Origin: Cyclobacteriaceae bacterium
GTDB taxonomy: Bacteria; Bacteroidota; Bacteroidia; Cytophagales; Cyclobacteriaceae
DNA: 43,312 nucleotides
Direction of reading: 5' to 3'
NCBI GenBank assembly: GCA_012033595.1
Contig: JAAUQL010000044.1
Coordinates: 1 to 43,312, forward strand
The notes under the pieces are model-generated. The model worked only from the letters and a program-made list of their open reading frames with translations. It ran no database searches and had not been told where the DNA came from. Below, in pieces: positions 26,419-35,111 of this stretch; the stretch's first letter is position 1; each line of letters begins with the position of its first letter. Position numbers and translations under genes: made by a program.

Positions 26419-27522
26419 ATGAAACAATTCAAATTATCATCACTGCTTATCATTTTATTCCTTGCTATTTTTCAGTTTTCCTGCGAACCGGAAAGCGACA
26501 TCCTAAAGTCAAAAGACAGCATCTTGCCAGAAAGGTTTGGTGTGGAAATCCCTGACGCGCTCAGTCAGCAGAATTATGCCAGCAATGGCCGCGTGGCCAT
26601 TGATACCCTGCAGGGCAACCTTATTTATGGCCATCTCAGTAACTTTATCAATGTAGGCGAAAGCGCCTCGGAGTTTGTAGCTGAAGTTATTGGTGCTATA
26701 GCGATATATCGCATCAATAAGCCGATGAGCCTCACCTTCCAGGGCGAAGAAGATGGAAGAGCTAAAAACATGGTGGTAGAAGAAGAGCCAACTTTTGAAG
26801 GCGAAACATGGGAATTTGTGCTTACCATTACCGATGCAGCTTCAGAAGCCGGCGCCGATGGGGGCAAAGGATTACAAATATTCTGGAACCGCAGCCCAAT
26901 AAGAGGAGTGGCATTGCTCAAAGCCTACAATATTGATAGAAATACCGATTTTGGCCAGGCAGTAGTGCGCATTGACTATAGCGAAACTGGCGACCATGGA
27001 TACGAAAACGACATGATTGTCTCTATCGCCGACCTGCCTCTTGCCGATCCTTTAGATGATCCATATTCTATGACCACGCTCAAGATGTACGCTGGAAAAA
27101 ATGGAGATTTCGTAGACGTATTTGGTAACTCCAACCATCCTAATGCTACTTTTTTTGCAGGCAATTCCGGGTTCAATTGGGCCTTTGTGGCCTCTGGCTC
27201 CAGAAGCAAAGAAATTGGTGTGGCCGAAGTGGCGCTGCCCCCAAGCAGCCTGGATGAGACCTCAAGGAACGTGATCTTAAAGGACTATTCCATCAAAAAA
27301 GTATTCACCGAAGAAATATATGACGTTTGGCCAAATATTGGTCAGCAAAGTGTCGATGCATTCCTGTTCAATACCGGCGCTCCCGGCTACTTTGCCAAGC
27401 AGGGATTTGTTTCTGGTGGCACTTCACCCGGGTCTGCTTACGATGCCCTGGAATCACGATTGAATGCACTTAGCCCATACAATCCAAAAGACATTTCCAA
27501 TCTGAAGCTTTCATTCAAATAA
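26419..27522 (+). CDS. Hypothetical lipoprotein
   Basis: A 367-residue lipoprotein (signal MKQFKLSSLLIILFLAIF, lipidated Cys22 followed by EPESD, the acidic surface-export pattern). The body seems beta-rich, with AEVIGAIAIYRI, a WEFVLTITDAAS strand pair, and repeated ADPLDDP-type acidic turns. I recognise no domain. It sits alone behind its own leader and a strong terminator, immediately after the DUF4249 gene, so it may be a further surface partner for the receptor or be controlled by the same sigma factor. This is inferred from position only. Confidence 0.75.
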   Translation: MKQFKLSSLLIILFLAIFQFSCEPESDILKSKDSILPERFGVEIPDALSQQNYASNGRVAIDTLQGNLIYGHLSNFINVGESASEFVAEVIGAIAIYRINKPMSLTFQGEEDGRAKNMVVEEEPTFEGETWEFVLTITDAASEAGADGGKGLQIFWNRSPIRGVALLKAYNIDRNTDFGQAVVRIDYSETGDHGYENDMIVSIADLPLADPLDDPYSMTTLKMYAGKNGDFVDVFGNSNHPNATFFAGNSGFNWAFVASGSRSKEIGVAEVALPPSSLDETSRNVILKDYSIKKVFTEEIYDVWPNIGQQSVDAFLFNTGAPGYFAKQGFVSGGTSPGSAYDALESRLNALSPYNPKDISNLKLSFK

Positions 27523-27548
27523 TCAAATAAGGCACATTGCTCCAAAGA

Positions 27549-27577
27549 AGCCAGCGGTTCGCACCGGTGGCTTTTTT
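27549..27577 (+). terminator. Rho-independent terminator after the lipoprotein gene
   Basis: Ten-base stem AGCCAGCGGT / ACCGGTGGCT with one mismatch and a TCGC loop, followed by six T. It lies 27 bases after the lipoprotein stop. Confidence 0.8.
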
Positions 27578-27643
27578 AGTGAGTACCCTGTGGTTTTGGA
27601 AACAGTTTGCAAGCAAGTAGTGATCTGAAAAATGAATATTTAG

Positions 27644-27695
27644 GGTCAGCTTATACTCGTAACATTTCGTGAATGAAATTAATTTGATGCTGACC
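27644..27695. repeat. Nested inverted repeat sharing 34 bp with 11049-11082
   Basis: Outer arms GGTCAGC (27644-27650) and GCTGACC (27689-27695), inner arms ATTTC (27664-27668) and GAAAT (27675-27679). Its first 34 bases match 11049-11082 at 30 positions without gaps, so this is a dispersed element. The surrounding 27578-27876 stretch has no gene; a Bacteroidota-type -7 box (TATATTTG at 27849-27856) lies just before the isoaspartyl peptidase gene. Confidence 0.5.
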
Positions 27696-27876
27696 AAGCC
27701 GGAAGCCCAAAAATGAGGAGGCTTTGGCCAAGCACGGAAGCTGCGGATTAAAGTGCAAGTCAGGCAAGACGGCCTGGCCATCCAGTCAAAAAAATCTATT
27801 CAGATGGAATTACAAGGCCTTTTTCAGCCCATTTGCATAAATCGTTACTATATTTGGCAAACGAAAAAATATATTT

Positions 27877-28806
27877 ATGAAGCGATATTCCTTAGCAATC
27901 CATGGTGGTGCGGGCACTATTTTGCCATCAGAGATGGATGCTCAGAAAGAACTTAACTATACCGGGGCGCTGAAGGAAGCATTGGCAGGTGGACAAGAGA
28001 TTTTGGCATCGGGAGGTTCCAGTCTGGATGCCGTCGAAACTGCGGTGAGAATATTGGAAGATTGTCCGCTTTTCAATGCAGGTAGAGGATCTGTTTTTAA
28101 TGCAGCGGGCAAGCACGAGATGGAAGCCTCGATCATGGATGGTGCCACGTTGGCTGCGGGGGCGGTATCTGGCATTTCGCTGATCAAAAACCCCGTCTCA
28201 CTGGCACGCAAGGTCAAAGACAACTCCGATTTTGTGTATATGTCAGGATTGGGAGCTATGGATTTTGCCAGGGAGCAAAAAGTGAAATTGATGGATGATG
28301 CGTATTTTTTTGATGAATACAGACATGCACAATGGCTTGCGGTAAAAGATTCGTCTCTTGCCCGGCTCGACCATAGCCTTCTCAAAGAGAAGAAGTTTGG
28401 CACTGTGGGCGCTGTGGCATTTGACAGCCAGGGTAATCTGGCTGCGGCTACTTCCACAGGTGGGTTGACCAATAAGAAATATGGCAGGATTGGCGATTCG
28501 CCGATCATTGGTGCGGGCAACTATGCCAACAATGCCACTTGTGCGGTCTCCTGTACCGGTTACGGTGAATATTTTATTCGTGGCGTAGTTGCATATGACG
28601 TGTCGGCATTGATGGAATACAAAAATCTGTCTTTGGAAGAAGCATCTCGCTATGTGATAAAAGAAAAAATGGTGAAACTTGGTGGGGAAGGCGGCTTGAT
28701 TGCCATAGACCGCCAAGGGAAAATCAGCATACAATTCAATTCCGAAGGCATGTACAGGGCTTGGGTAAGCGCTGATGATGACCCGGTCGTAAAGATATTT
28801 CTGTGA
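27877..28806 (+). CDS. Isoaspartyl peptidase / plant-type L-asparaginase
   Basis: A 309-residue Ntn-hydrolase that cleaves beta-aspartyl dipeptides (and L-Asn) after autoproteolysis. LAIHGGAGT at the N terminus, FNAGRGSVFN (66-75), the scissile and nucleophilic Thr176 in KKFGTVGAVAFD, then TSTGGLTNKKYGRIGDSP and the substrate-binding CTGYGE loop are all intact. No signal peptide, so it acts in the cytosol. It faces the minus-strand cyanophycinase-SusCD cluster across only 87 bp. Beta-Asp-Arg, the product of cyanophycinase, is a known type of substrate for this family, which fits the neighbourhood. Arg and Asp would be the end products. Confidence 0.93.
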   Translation: MKRYSLAIHGGAGTILPSEMDAQKELNYTGALKEALAGGQEILASGGSSLDAVETAVRILEDCPLFNAGRGSVFNAAGKHEMEASIMDGATLAAGAVSGISLIKNPVSLARKVKDNSDFVYMSGLGAMDFAREQKVKLMDDAYFFDEYRHAQWLAVKDSSLARLDHSLLKEKKFGTVGAVAFDSQGNLAAATSTGGLTNKKYGRIGDSPIIGAGNYANNATCAVSCTGYGEYFIRGVVAYDVSALMEYKNLSLEEASRYVIKEKMVKLGGEGGLIAIDRQGKISIQFNSEGMYRAWVSADDDPVVKIFL

Positions 28807-28893
28807 GCTGCGGCTCTGGCTAGCCTACATTCTGCATAGCATTTCAGATAGTTTCGATACTTATAATTGTTGCCCCTGGCATCAGCTAGTACC

Positions 28894-29961
28894 CTAAAAT
28901 GGCCCCCAATGCATAAACACGGGTGGAATAAGAACCAAAAATGCCAGGATAAAAAAAGCAATCATCAGTTTTCCTATCCATTTTATCCAGGTGCCATAAG
29001 GAATTTTGGCAATGGACAAAACCCCCATGGTCACGCCGCTGGTGGGTATTATCAAATTGGACAATCCGTCACCTAGCTGAAAGGCGAGCACCGCCGTTTG
29101 CCTGGTGATACCAAGCAAGTCGCTCAAAGGCGCCATAATGGGCATGGTTAGCGCCGCCTGGCCAGATCCTGAGGGGATGAAAAAATTGATGCCTGTCTGT
29201 ACCAAAAACATGATGTAAACGGCCACGTATTTTGGCAAACCGCCCACGAGGGCACTCATTTGCAGCAGCATGGTATCGATTATTTTACCGTCTTCGGCAA
29301 CGATGAGTATGCCCCGCGAAAAGGCAATGACCAAAGCGGCCAACAGCATGTCTTTAGCACCGGCTATAAAAGCGGTATGGGCTTCACTGGCTGTCAAGCC
29401 CCCAACCATAGCTACCACGATGCCCATTCCGAAAAACAGTCCGGATATTTCGTTGATGTACCATCCCCAATAGGCCACCCCTACAATGAGCAAAATCAGA
29501 GTCGCAAGAAAAATAGCGAGCACCAATTTGATCTTCAATGGCAGACCTTGCTCTGGCGCCGTAGCTTCCGGTACGTGCTGGATATGCATTTCGCGAGGTT
29601 TCTTTTCCAGCTTGCGCAAATAAAGTAACAGGAATGCAATCGTAGTGAGGGTATAGGCGCCCCAAACCACGAGGCGATATGCCGCCCCGCTAAATGGCGG
29701 CAACTCGGCAATGCCCTGCGCAACCCCGATGGTAAATGGATTGCTAAAAGCCCCGGCGAATCCGGCCCCTGCACCAACAAATGGTACAAAAACTCCAACT
29801 TTAGTATCGTAGCCCATAGCGTGAGCCATGGGTATAGTGATGAGAATGAAAACCAGCACCTCTTCGCTCATGCCAAAGGTCGCGCCTGCCAGGCTAAACA
29901 AGACGGTGATGCCCGTCAGGATAAGTTTCTTCCTTCCAGGGCGGCTCATCGATGTGGCCAT
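28894..29961 (-). CDS. YfcC family (DcuC-like) transporter, C-terminal part
   Basis: The larger part of a multi-span inner-membrane carrier with about ten hydrophobic helices. PFVGAGAGFAGAFSNPFTIGVAQ and SGSGQAALTMPIMAPLSD-type helical hairpins are the YfcC/ArcD-like signature. NCBI names YfcC-type proteins as putative basic amino-acid antiporters, which suits uptake of Arg or Asp-Arg. Its frame connects to 29946-30263 when one base is added to the T run at 29994-29997 (IVSKTRAIDLGLRSLMATSM), giving 456 residues, a normal size. Last gene of the cyanophycin-type cluster. Confidence 0.82.
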   Translation of the reverse strand: MATSMSRPGRKKLILTGITVLFSLAGATFGMSEEVLVFILITIPMAHAMGYDTKVGVFVPFVGAGAGFAGAFSNPFTIGVAQGIAELPPFSGAAYRLVVWGAYTLTTIAFLLLYLRKLEKKPREMHIQHVPEATAPEQGLPLKIKLVLAIFLATLILLIVGVAYWGWYINEISGLFFGMGIVVAMVGGLTASEAHTAFIAGAKDMLLAALVIAFSRGILIVAEDGKIIDTMLLQMSALVGGLPKYVAVYIMFLVQTGINFFIPSGSGQAALTMPIMAPLSDLLGITRQTAVLAFQLGDGLSNLIIPTSGVTMGVLSIAKIPYGTWIKWIGKLMIAFFILAFLVLIPPVFMHWGPF

Positions 29962-30263
29962 GAGACTGCGTAAGCCCAGATCGATGGCCCGGGTTTTGAA
30001 ACTATGGAAAAAGCTCCGCCCACAAAAAAGACAAAGGCGATAATTTGGGCAGCTTCAATAAATCCCCTTGTTGGGGCTTTGAGCAAAGCAAAAATTCCCT
30101 GGGGATTGGCAGGCACACGCTGATAAGAACCATCAACGATTACTTCGCGGCCATTTTCTATTTTCCGGTCAAATTCACCGGAAGGTATAATCCAGGTAAG
30201 CACTATAAATACTGCAAGGATGCCCAGGATGAGTACAAGGGTGTCGGGGATTTTACGGAACAT
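29946..30263 (-). CDS. YfcC family transporter, N-terminal part
   Basis: Starts at ATG 30263 (MFRKIPDTLVLILGILAVF), 11 bases inside the 3' end of the cyanophycinase gene, so it is translationally coupled to it. First helix, then IPSGEFDR, a periplasmic segment and the second helix IIAFVFFVGGAFSIVSK. The frame then breaks at the T run 29994-29997 and stops at 29946. The TTG at 30272 further upstream is an unlikely start. See the C-terminal part for the joined protein. Confidence 0.8.
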   Translation of the reverse strand: MFRKIPDTLVLILGILAVFIVLTWIIPSGEFDRKIENGREVIVDGSYQRVPANPQGIFALLKAPTRGFIEAAQIIAFVFFVGGAFSIVSKPGPSIWAYAVSWPHR

Positions 30264-31158
30264 GGGCGCCAATATAGAATTTTTCGCCCGGCAAGTAGAT
30301 GTCGAGGCGAAGATTTTTCATTCCGATTTTGCCCTCAGGGCTCCAGTTTACTGATCCCTTCATCGCGAAAATAATCACTTGCGACTCACCGATCACTTCG
30401 GCAGAATCATGGTGTACAAGTATGGCTGTGGATTCATCGATTCCTATCCCTATTTTATCAGGGTGCAGGGCTATGGCGGAGATCAGTCGATTATACCTGC
30501 TGCGCTTCACAAAATGCTGATCGATAATGGCTGACTTAAAAAAGGCCATCCCAGTGTCCAATTCTATGTTGTCGTGTTCCAGGTGCAGAAATGTGCTGTT
30601 GTACTCAGGGTAGTTGAGTTCAGTGCCGCTTATCATCCATTCGCTCATTACCGCAGCCCCGGCACTGGTACCGGCGATGAGTGCTCCGTTTCGATAGGCC
30701 TGGTAAATGGCATATTGTAGCGGCGTGTTTCTTACCTTTTCCATAAACCGGCGCTGGTCGCCTCCGGAGATATAGATGAGGCTGGCAGCTGCCACCGAGT
30801 CGAGACGTTGAGGGGTCATGTCTTCAGGCGAATCGAAATCGCTGGCCGCAATAGCCTGCACATTGGCCTGTAAAAACTGCTCTCCCGCCCAGATGACTGC
30901 TGAATCGGCAAGTTCACTTGCCATAGGTAATATATAGACATAGCCGCCTTTATCCAGTCCGGCTTCTTTAATCATCCTGTTCACCAGTTCGGCTCCACGC
31001 TTTCCACCACCAATAATGAACAGCTTTCCTTTGACCTCGGGTGCATTTGGTGTAACTGAAGGTCGGCAGTTGGACAAGCCAAATACCAAAACTACTGTCA
31101 GCAGCCAGGCCGGGATCAGCCACAGGCTCTGACTCACTGCTATATTTTTTTGTTTCAT
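30253..31158 (-). CDS. Cyanophycinase (peptidase S51), lipoprotein
   Basis: A 301-residue serine peptidase of the S51 family. Motifs: LFIIGGG (46-52), ISGGDQRRF (130-138), nucleophile Ser165 in GTSAGA (163-168), IIDQHFVKRSRYNRL (211-225) and GIGIDEST. These match CphB/CphE, which cut the beta-Asp-Arg units from cyanophycin. The N terminus is a lipoprotein signal with lipidated Cys31 (VFGLSNC) followed by RPSVTPN, without the acidic surface-export residues seen in other lipoproteins here, so it may face the periplasm. Downstream it overlaps the transporter start, upstream it follows the propeller lipoprotein by 79 bases. Complete and intact. Confidence 0.93.
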   Translation of the reverse strand: MKQKNIAVSQSLWLIPAWLLTVVLVFGLSNCRPSVTPNAPEVKGKLFIIGGGKRGAELVNRMIKEAGLDKGGYVYILPMASELADSAVIWAGEQFLQANVQAIAASDFDSPEDMTPQRLDSVAAASLIYISGGDQRRFMEKVRNTPLQYAIYQAYRNGALIAGTSAGAAVMSEWMISGTELNYPEYNSTFLHLEHDNIELDTGMAFFKSAIIDQHFVKRSRYNRLISAIALHPDKIGIGIDESTAILVHHDSAEVIGESQVIIFAMKGSVNWSPEGKIGMKNLRLDIYLPGEKFYIGAHVP

Positions 31159-31237
31159 TTTATCTGTGGTGCAATGCCATGCCAGGCCAGATTGGCTCAG
31201 GCTGCCAGGTGCACTTGCCTGGCGGCCTGAGCAAATC

Positions 31238-32350
31238 TTACTCTACAAAAAACACGCCTGCCGGGCTAGTCAACTCCACGGCTACATCTGTGAGACCGGA
31301 GCCATCGAGATTGGCCATTTTCAATGCCCTGTCCCCTTCGTCAGACCAGTACACCTTGCCATTGCTGTTGTCCACTACCAGCCCGTACACCCGTCCGCCG
31401 GTGTTGGCAAAAACAGCAATACCCGATCCATCGAGATTGGACATGAGGATTTCGTCATTGTCGGTATTGTCAAAATATAGCTTGTTGTTTATCTTATCCA
31501 CTGCAAGCCCATAGCCGTAGCCGCCTGCCCCGTAGTCAATGATGTTTTCGATGGCGCTACCATCTACTTTTGCCTTCCAAACGCTTTCAAAATCTATTTC
31601 CACGCAAGTGATATACAAAAAACCATTGTGATAATCTATGGCCTCGGGCTTTTCGCCCAGCCCCCCGGCGGTGTTGTACAGCACTTTGGAGCTCAGGTCA
31701 GCCAGATTGAGTTCCATAACACTATTGGATCCACGATCCACCACATAGAGCTTTTGGTTTTGGCTGTCCAGCGCTAGATCGCGGGGGCTGGTTAAACCTG
31801 ACAAAATCTCCTGATGTTCACCTCCGGAAAGGTTTGTTTTCCATACTTTGCCTCCTTCAATATCAGAATAATACACCACGCCATTGTCGGCATCGTATTC
31901 GACTCCATATCCAAGTCCTTTGGTGGCAAAGGCATTGCCATCGGTATCAGAAATAAACTTGCTACCGGCATCGATATAGTATAGTGACACAACCAATGCA
32001 GTGGGATCTTTGACCAGTACATCCGCTTTGTATGCTTTCATTTGATCGGCGCTGATGGCGATCATGGTTACGGTGTAAGTGCCCGGTGCCTTGAAAACAT
32101 GGGTGGGGTTGATATCAGTGCTAAATTGCCCGTCATCGAAATTCCAGGTGTAGCTGACTGTCCCGGCAGTTTCAAGTTCCTCGGTCATATTGGTGAAGGT
32201 AATTGTATCGGGGGCGAAGCCTTCGTTAGACGAGGTAAAGGTAAAAGAAGGCACAATGGACGATGACTGTGGCACCGGAAAGTCGTTTTCGCTACATGCC
32301 GCAAACATCCACACGGATAGTATAATGAACAGATAATTGTTTTTTCTCAT
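31238..32350 (-). CDS. PKD-domain lipoprotein with YWTD-like beta-propeller
   Basis: 370 residues: lipoprotein signal (lipidated Cys19 in WMFAACSENDF, acidic after Cys: surface export expected), one PKD domain at about 33-112 (TYTWNFDDGQ-like strand, PGTYTVTM) and a six-bladed YWTD/NHL-like propeller at about 120-370. Blade repeats such as NGVVYYSDIEGGKVWKTNL, QKLYVVDRGSN and GKVYWSDEGD are obvious. Paralogous to the 457-aa gene just upstream (same DYGAGGYGYGLAVD signature). It takes the place where glycan loci have SusE/F surface binders, so it likely binds the polymer outside the cell. Confidence 0.88.
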   Translation of the reverse strand: MRKNNYLFIILSVWMFAACSENDFPVPQSSSIVPSFTFTSSNEGFAPDTITFTNMTEELETAGTVSYTWNFDDGQFSTDINPTHVFKAPGTYTVTMIAISADQMKAYKADVLVKDPTALVVSLYYIDAGSKFISDTDGNAFATKGLGYGVEYDADNGVVYYSDIEGGKVWKTNLSGGEHQEILSGLTSPRDLALDSQNQKLYVVDRGSNSVMELNLADLSSKVLYNTAGGLGEKPEAIDYHNGFLYITCVEIDFESVWKAKVDGSAIENIIDYGAGGYGYGLAVDKINNKLYFDNTDNDEILMSNLDGSGIAVFANTGGRVYGLVVDNSNGKVYWSDEGDRALKMANLDGSGLTDVAVELTSPAGVFFVE

Positions 32351-32356
32351 GATTTT

Positions 32357-33730
32357 TTACTTTACAAGTACGATACTTCTGATATCTCCCAAACCTTCTG
32401 CCAGGGTAGCGGGGGCTCCACCCGCTAGTTCAATAGCATAGATGGCTCCCTCGCGCTCGCTCCAATAGAGCTTGCCCAGTTCGCCATCTGCTTCAATGCC
32501 ATACACACGGTCGGTGGTACTGGTCACCACTTTTACATCGCTGCCGTCCAGGTTGGCGCTATTTATATTTCCTCCATCGGTATCGTCGAAGTATATTTTG
32601 CCATTGAGCTCGTCTATGCCTATGCCATAACCATAGCCGCCGGCATTGTAGTCGATGATATTGGTGATGCCGTCGCCAAATACATTTCCTTTCCAGACAG
32701 ACTCGGCATCTATTTCCACGCAAGTGGCATACAATTCACCTCCGGCAAAGTCGATGCCTTCGGGCAGTTCACCCAGACCATCGTTGACATGGTCGTACAA
32801 GGTGCTGATGCGATTGTCTGATAGCCTGATTTCTACAATGGCGCTGGCAGAGCGATCGGTCACGTACAAGTATCCGTCGGGGTCGAGCGCGAGATCCCGG
32901 ACACTGGAGAAGCCTGCCGCAATCTCCAATTGGTTGCTCCCATCCAGGGTATTGCTATAAATTTTCAGGTTGTCATCATCGGAATAATAGATCAATCCTG
33001 TGGCCTCGTCATAAGCGATGCCATAGCCAAAGCCCGGTATCTCGAAGGCCGTGCTGACATTCTTGGTGCGTATATCAAGCTTTTTCACATAGAATTTGTT
33101 ATTATCCAGGTCGTTGTTGATGAAGTAAATGGTGCCAAGATTGGCCTCAATGATCGTTAGTTCCATTTTATAGCTGGCGCTTCCCTTTTCGTTGGTGGTA
33201 GTGAGTGCTACCTCATATTGGCCTGCGCTGGTATAGGTAAAAATAGGATCCTTGTCGGTAGAGGTAGAGCCTGCTTCATCACCAAATTCCCACAGGTAGC
33301 TGGAGCCGGCGATAGATTGGTTTATAAAGACAATGGGAAGCCCATCTACCAGTACCCCTTCATTTTCCAGTTCAAAGGCGGCGGTGGGAAATGGAACGCC
33401 TACGCCAACCGTAATTTCACGGCTGGAAATTGTTCGCCCTCCTTCACCAGATGCCTGTAGGGTAACAGTATAGGTACCTGGCGTCGTGTACACATAGACC
33501 GGTTTGACCCCATACACCGTTTCGCCATTGCCAAAGTGCCAGTAAAAGGAAGTGGCGTTTTGAGCATTGGGCTCAAAAACCAGCGTGTCATAGGTTTTCA
33601 TGGTGCCCGACACGCTGAAATCCGCAGTAGGGCGGGGCATGGTTTCTTCTTCTGTACAGGCTGCTGCCAGTGCCAAAAGCCACAAGAGCATTATGCCTGG
33701 TTTTTTTAGAATATTTATCATCGCTGTCAT
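32357..33730 (-). CDS. Lipoprotein with two PKD domains and YWTD-like beta-propeller
   Basis: 457 residues: signal ending ALAAAC (Cys25) then TEEET (surface-export pattern), PKD domain 1 at about 35-112 (SFYWHFGNGETVYG, PGTYTVTLQASG), PKD domain 2 at about 113-195 (SYLWEFGDEAGSTS), then the propeller with RLSDN, ATGLIYYSDDDN and GKLYWSEREG blades. It starts 20 bases after the SusD stop behind an AGGAAAAAG ribosome site. The start could be the second ATG at 33721. Probably arose with its neighbour by tandem duplication, with one extra PKD domain. Likely surface exposed and co-expressed with SusCD. Confidence 0.88.
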   Translation of the reverse strand: MTAMINILKKPGIMLLWLLALAAACTEEETMPRPTADFSVSGTMKTYDTLVFEPNAQNATSFYWHFGNGETVYGVKPVYVYTTPGTYTVTLQASGEGGRTISSREITVGVGVPFPTAAFELENEGVLVDGLPIVFINQSIAGSSYLWEFGDEAGSTSTDKDPIFTYTSAGQYEVALTTTNEKGSASYKMELTIIEANLGTIYFINNDLDNNKFYVKKLDIRTKNVSTAFEIPGFGYGIAYDEATGLIYYSDDDNLKIYSNTLDGSNQLEIAAGFSSVRDLALDPDGYLYVTDRSASAIVEIRLSDNRISTLYDHVNDGLGELPEGIDFAGGELYATCVEIDAESVWKGNVFGDGITNIIDYNAGGYGYGIGIDELNGKIYFDDTDGGNINSANLDGSDVKVVTSTTDRVYGIEADGELGKLYWSEREGAIYAIELAGGAPATLAEGLGDIRSIVLVK

Positions 33731-33749
33731 CTTTTTCCTTGTTTAATAA

Positions 33750-35099
33750 TTAGTATTTTGGGTTTTGTACCAGCAAATTGTCCGCTAGCAACTCCCTGTT
33801 GGGCACGGGATAAATTCTTCTGAACTCGGGCAGCCCCCTTATTTCTGTAAGTTTTCCCATTCTGCCCAGGTCAAACCAATAATTGCCGTTTTCAAAAGCA
33901 AATTCCAATTGCTTTTCCTTCAAAATGGCATCCATCACCTTATCCTTACTGTTAAAGGCATCTTTGATCAGCAGGTTGGCTCCGGCCCGTGCGCGCAATA
34001 TGTTGAGATCGTCTATGGCTGCATCCAGATCGCCATCGTGGGCATAGGCCTCTGCACGAATGGTGTACATCTCGGCCAGCCTGATGACGATAGAATTGGC
34101 ATCGCCGGCGTCCTGATTGCTGCCATATTTGAGGCAGCGCATGGTTCCTTTGATTTCACCAAACAACGCAGACCTGCTATCAGTTCTGCCAAACCTGGCC
34201 AGCAATTCTGGACTCGCCAGCACTTCGGCCGGTGAGGTCAACAGCAGAACAGAGGTGTAATTCTGATCTTGTAGAGAAAAGGCAATCTCGAATATCGACT
34301 CTTCATTCCCCTTTTGCCTGTAGATGTCGTTATAATCGCCAAGCAGATTGTACAAATCGTTATGTCCAATAACTTTGTCGGCATACTCAAAGGCTTTATC
34401 ATAATTACCCCGATAAAGGTACACCCGGGCCAGCAGCGCCTCTACTGTACCTAGCGTAATGATTGATCTTTTGGAACTGTAGGATAGCAAATCTTCGGCT
34501 TTGCCCAGATCTTCAAGTATGGCATCATAGCTTTGCTTTACCGTTTTGCGTGCCAGTTTGGTGGGCGAAAGTATCGGCTCCAGGGGCAAAGGAATCCCGT
34601 AAATTGAATTTTCGAGATCATATTCACCAAATTGCCTCAACAAATCGAAAAATACCATTCCCCTGATGGCATACGCCTGACCCAGAATATCGGCTTTGTC
34701 GCTTTCGCCAAGATCTAAGAGATTGGGTACTTCCTGAATAATGGTATTGGCCGTGTTCACTACTTTGTAAAAGGCGGGCCACATATCTTCTACATGAAAA
34801 TTGGAAGTGGGTACAATTCCGGTCGACAACTCATTCCACACCACCTGAAAAGCGCCCGCTTCGGCATTGCCGGCGGTGAGTTCGTTGGCGATAAAAAAAG
34901 AACCCCCGTAAAGGTCGTCGCTTTGCAGGCCATCGTACATGCCAATAACTGCCGACTGTGCAGACCTGGCATTGGTAATCGGATTGGTGTTTTCAAGATA
35001 TATCTGCGATTCCTGATCTAACAAATCCTGGCAAGCTCCCAGGGCAAATATGGCCAGCAATGCGGCACTGGTTTTATATATGTTTTGAAATAATTTCAT
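33750..35099 (-). CDS. RagB/SusD family nutrient-uptake lipoprotein
   Basis: 449 residues from ATG 35099; the apparent earlier start at 35108 is a TTG. Signal ending FALGAC (Cys23). TPR-like helical SusD fold: SAQSAVIGMYDGLQSD near the N terminus, ILGQAYAIRGMVFFDLLRQFG, RVYLYRGNYDKAFEYADKVI and the C-terminal FENGNYWFDLGRMG / YPVPNRELLADN motifs. Serves as the lid on the SusC channel at the cell surface and binds the ligand. The SusC stop is 12 bases upstream, so they form one unit. The binding partner is inferred to be a cyanophycin-type peptide from the neighbours. Confidence 0.93.
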   Translation of the reverse strand: MKLFQNIYKTSAALLAIFALGACQDLLDQESQIYLENTNPITNARSAQSAVIGMYDGLQSDDLYGGSFFIANELTAGNAEAGAFQVVWNELSTGIVPTSNFHVEDMWPAFYKVVNTANTIIQEVPNLLDLGESDKADILGQAYAIRGMVFFDLLRQFGEYDLENSIYGIPLPLEPILSPTKLARKTVKQSYDAILEDLGKAEDLLSYSSKRSIITLGTVEALLARVYLYRGNYDKAFEYADKVIGHNDLYNLLGDYNDIYRQKGNEESIFEIAFSLQDQNYTSVLLLTSPAEVLASPELLARFGRTDSRSALFGEIKGTMRCLKYGSNQDAGDANSIVIRLAEMYTIRAEAYAHDGDLDAAIDDLNILRARAGANLLIKDAFNSKDKVMDAILKEKQLEFAFENGNYWFDLGRMGKLTEIRGLPEFRRIYPVPNRELLADNLLVQNPKY

Positions 35100-35111
35100 G
35101 ATCTTCAATAT

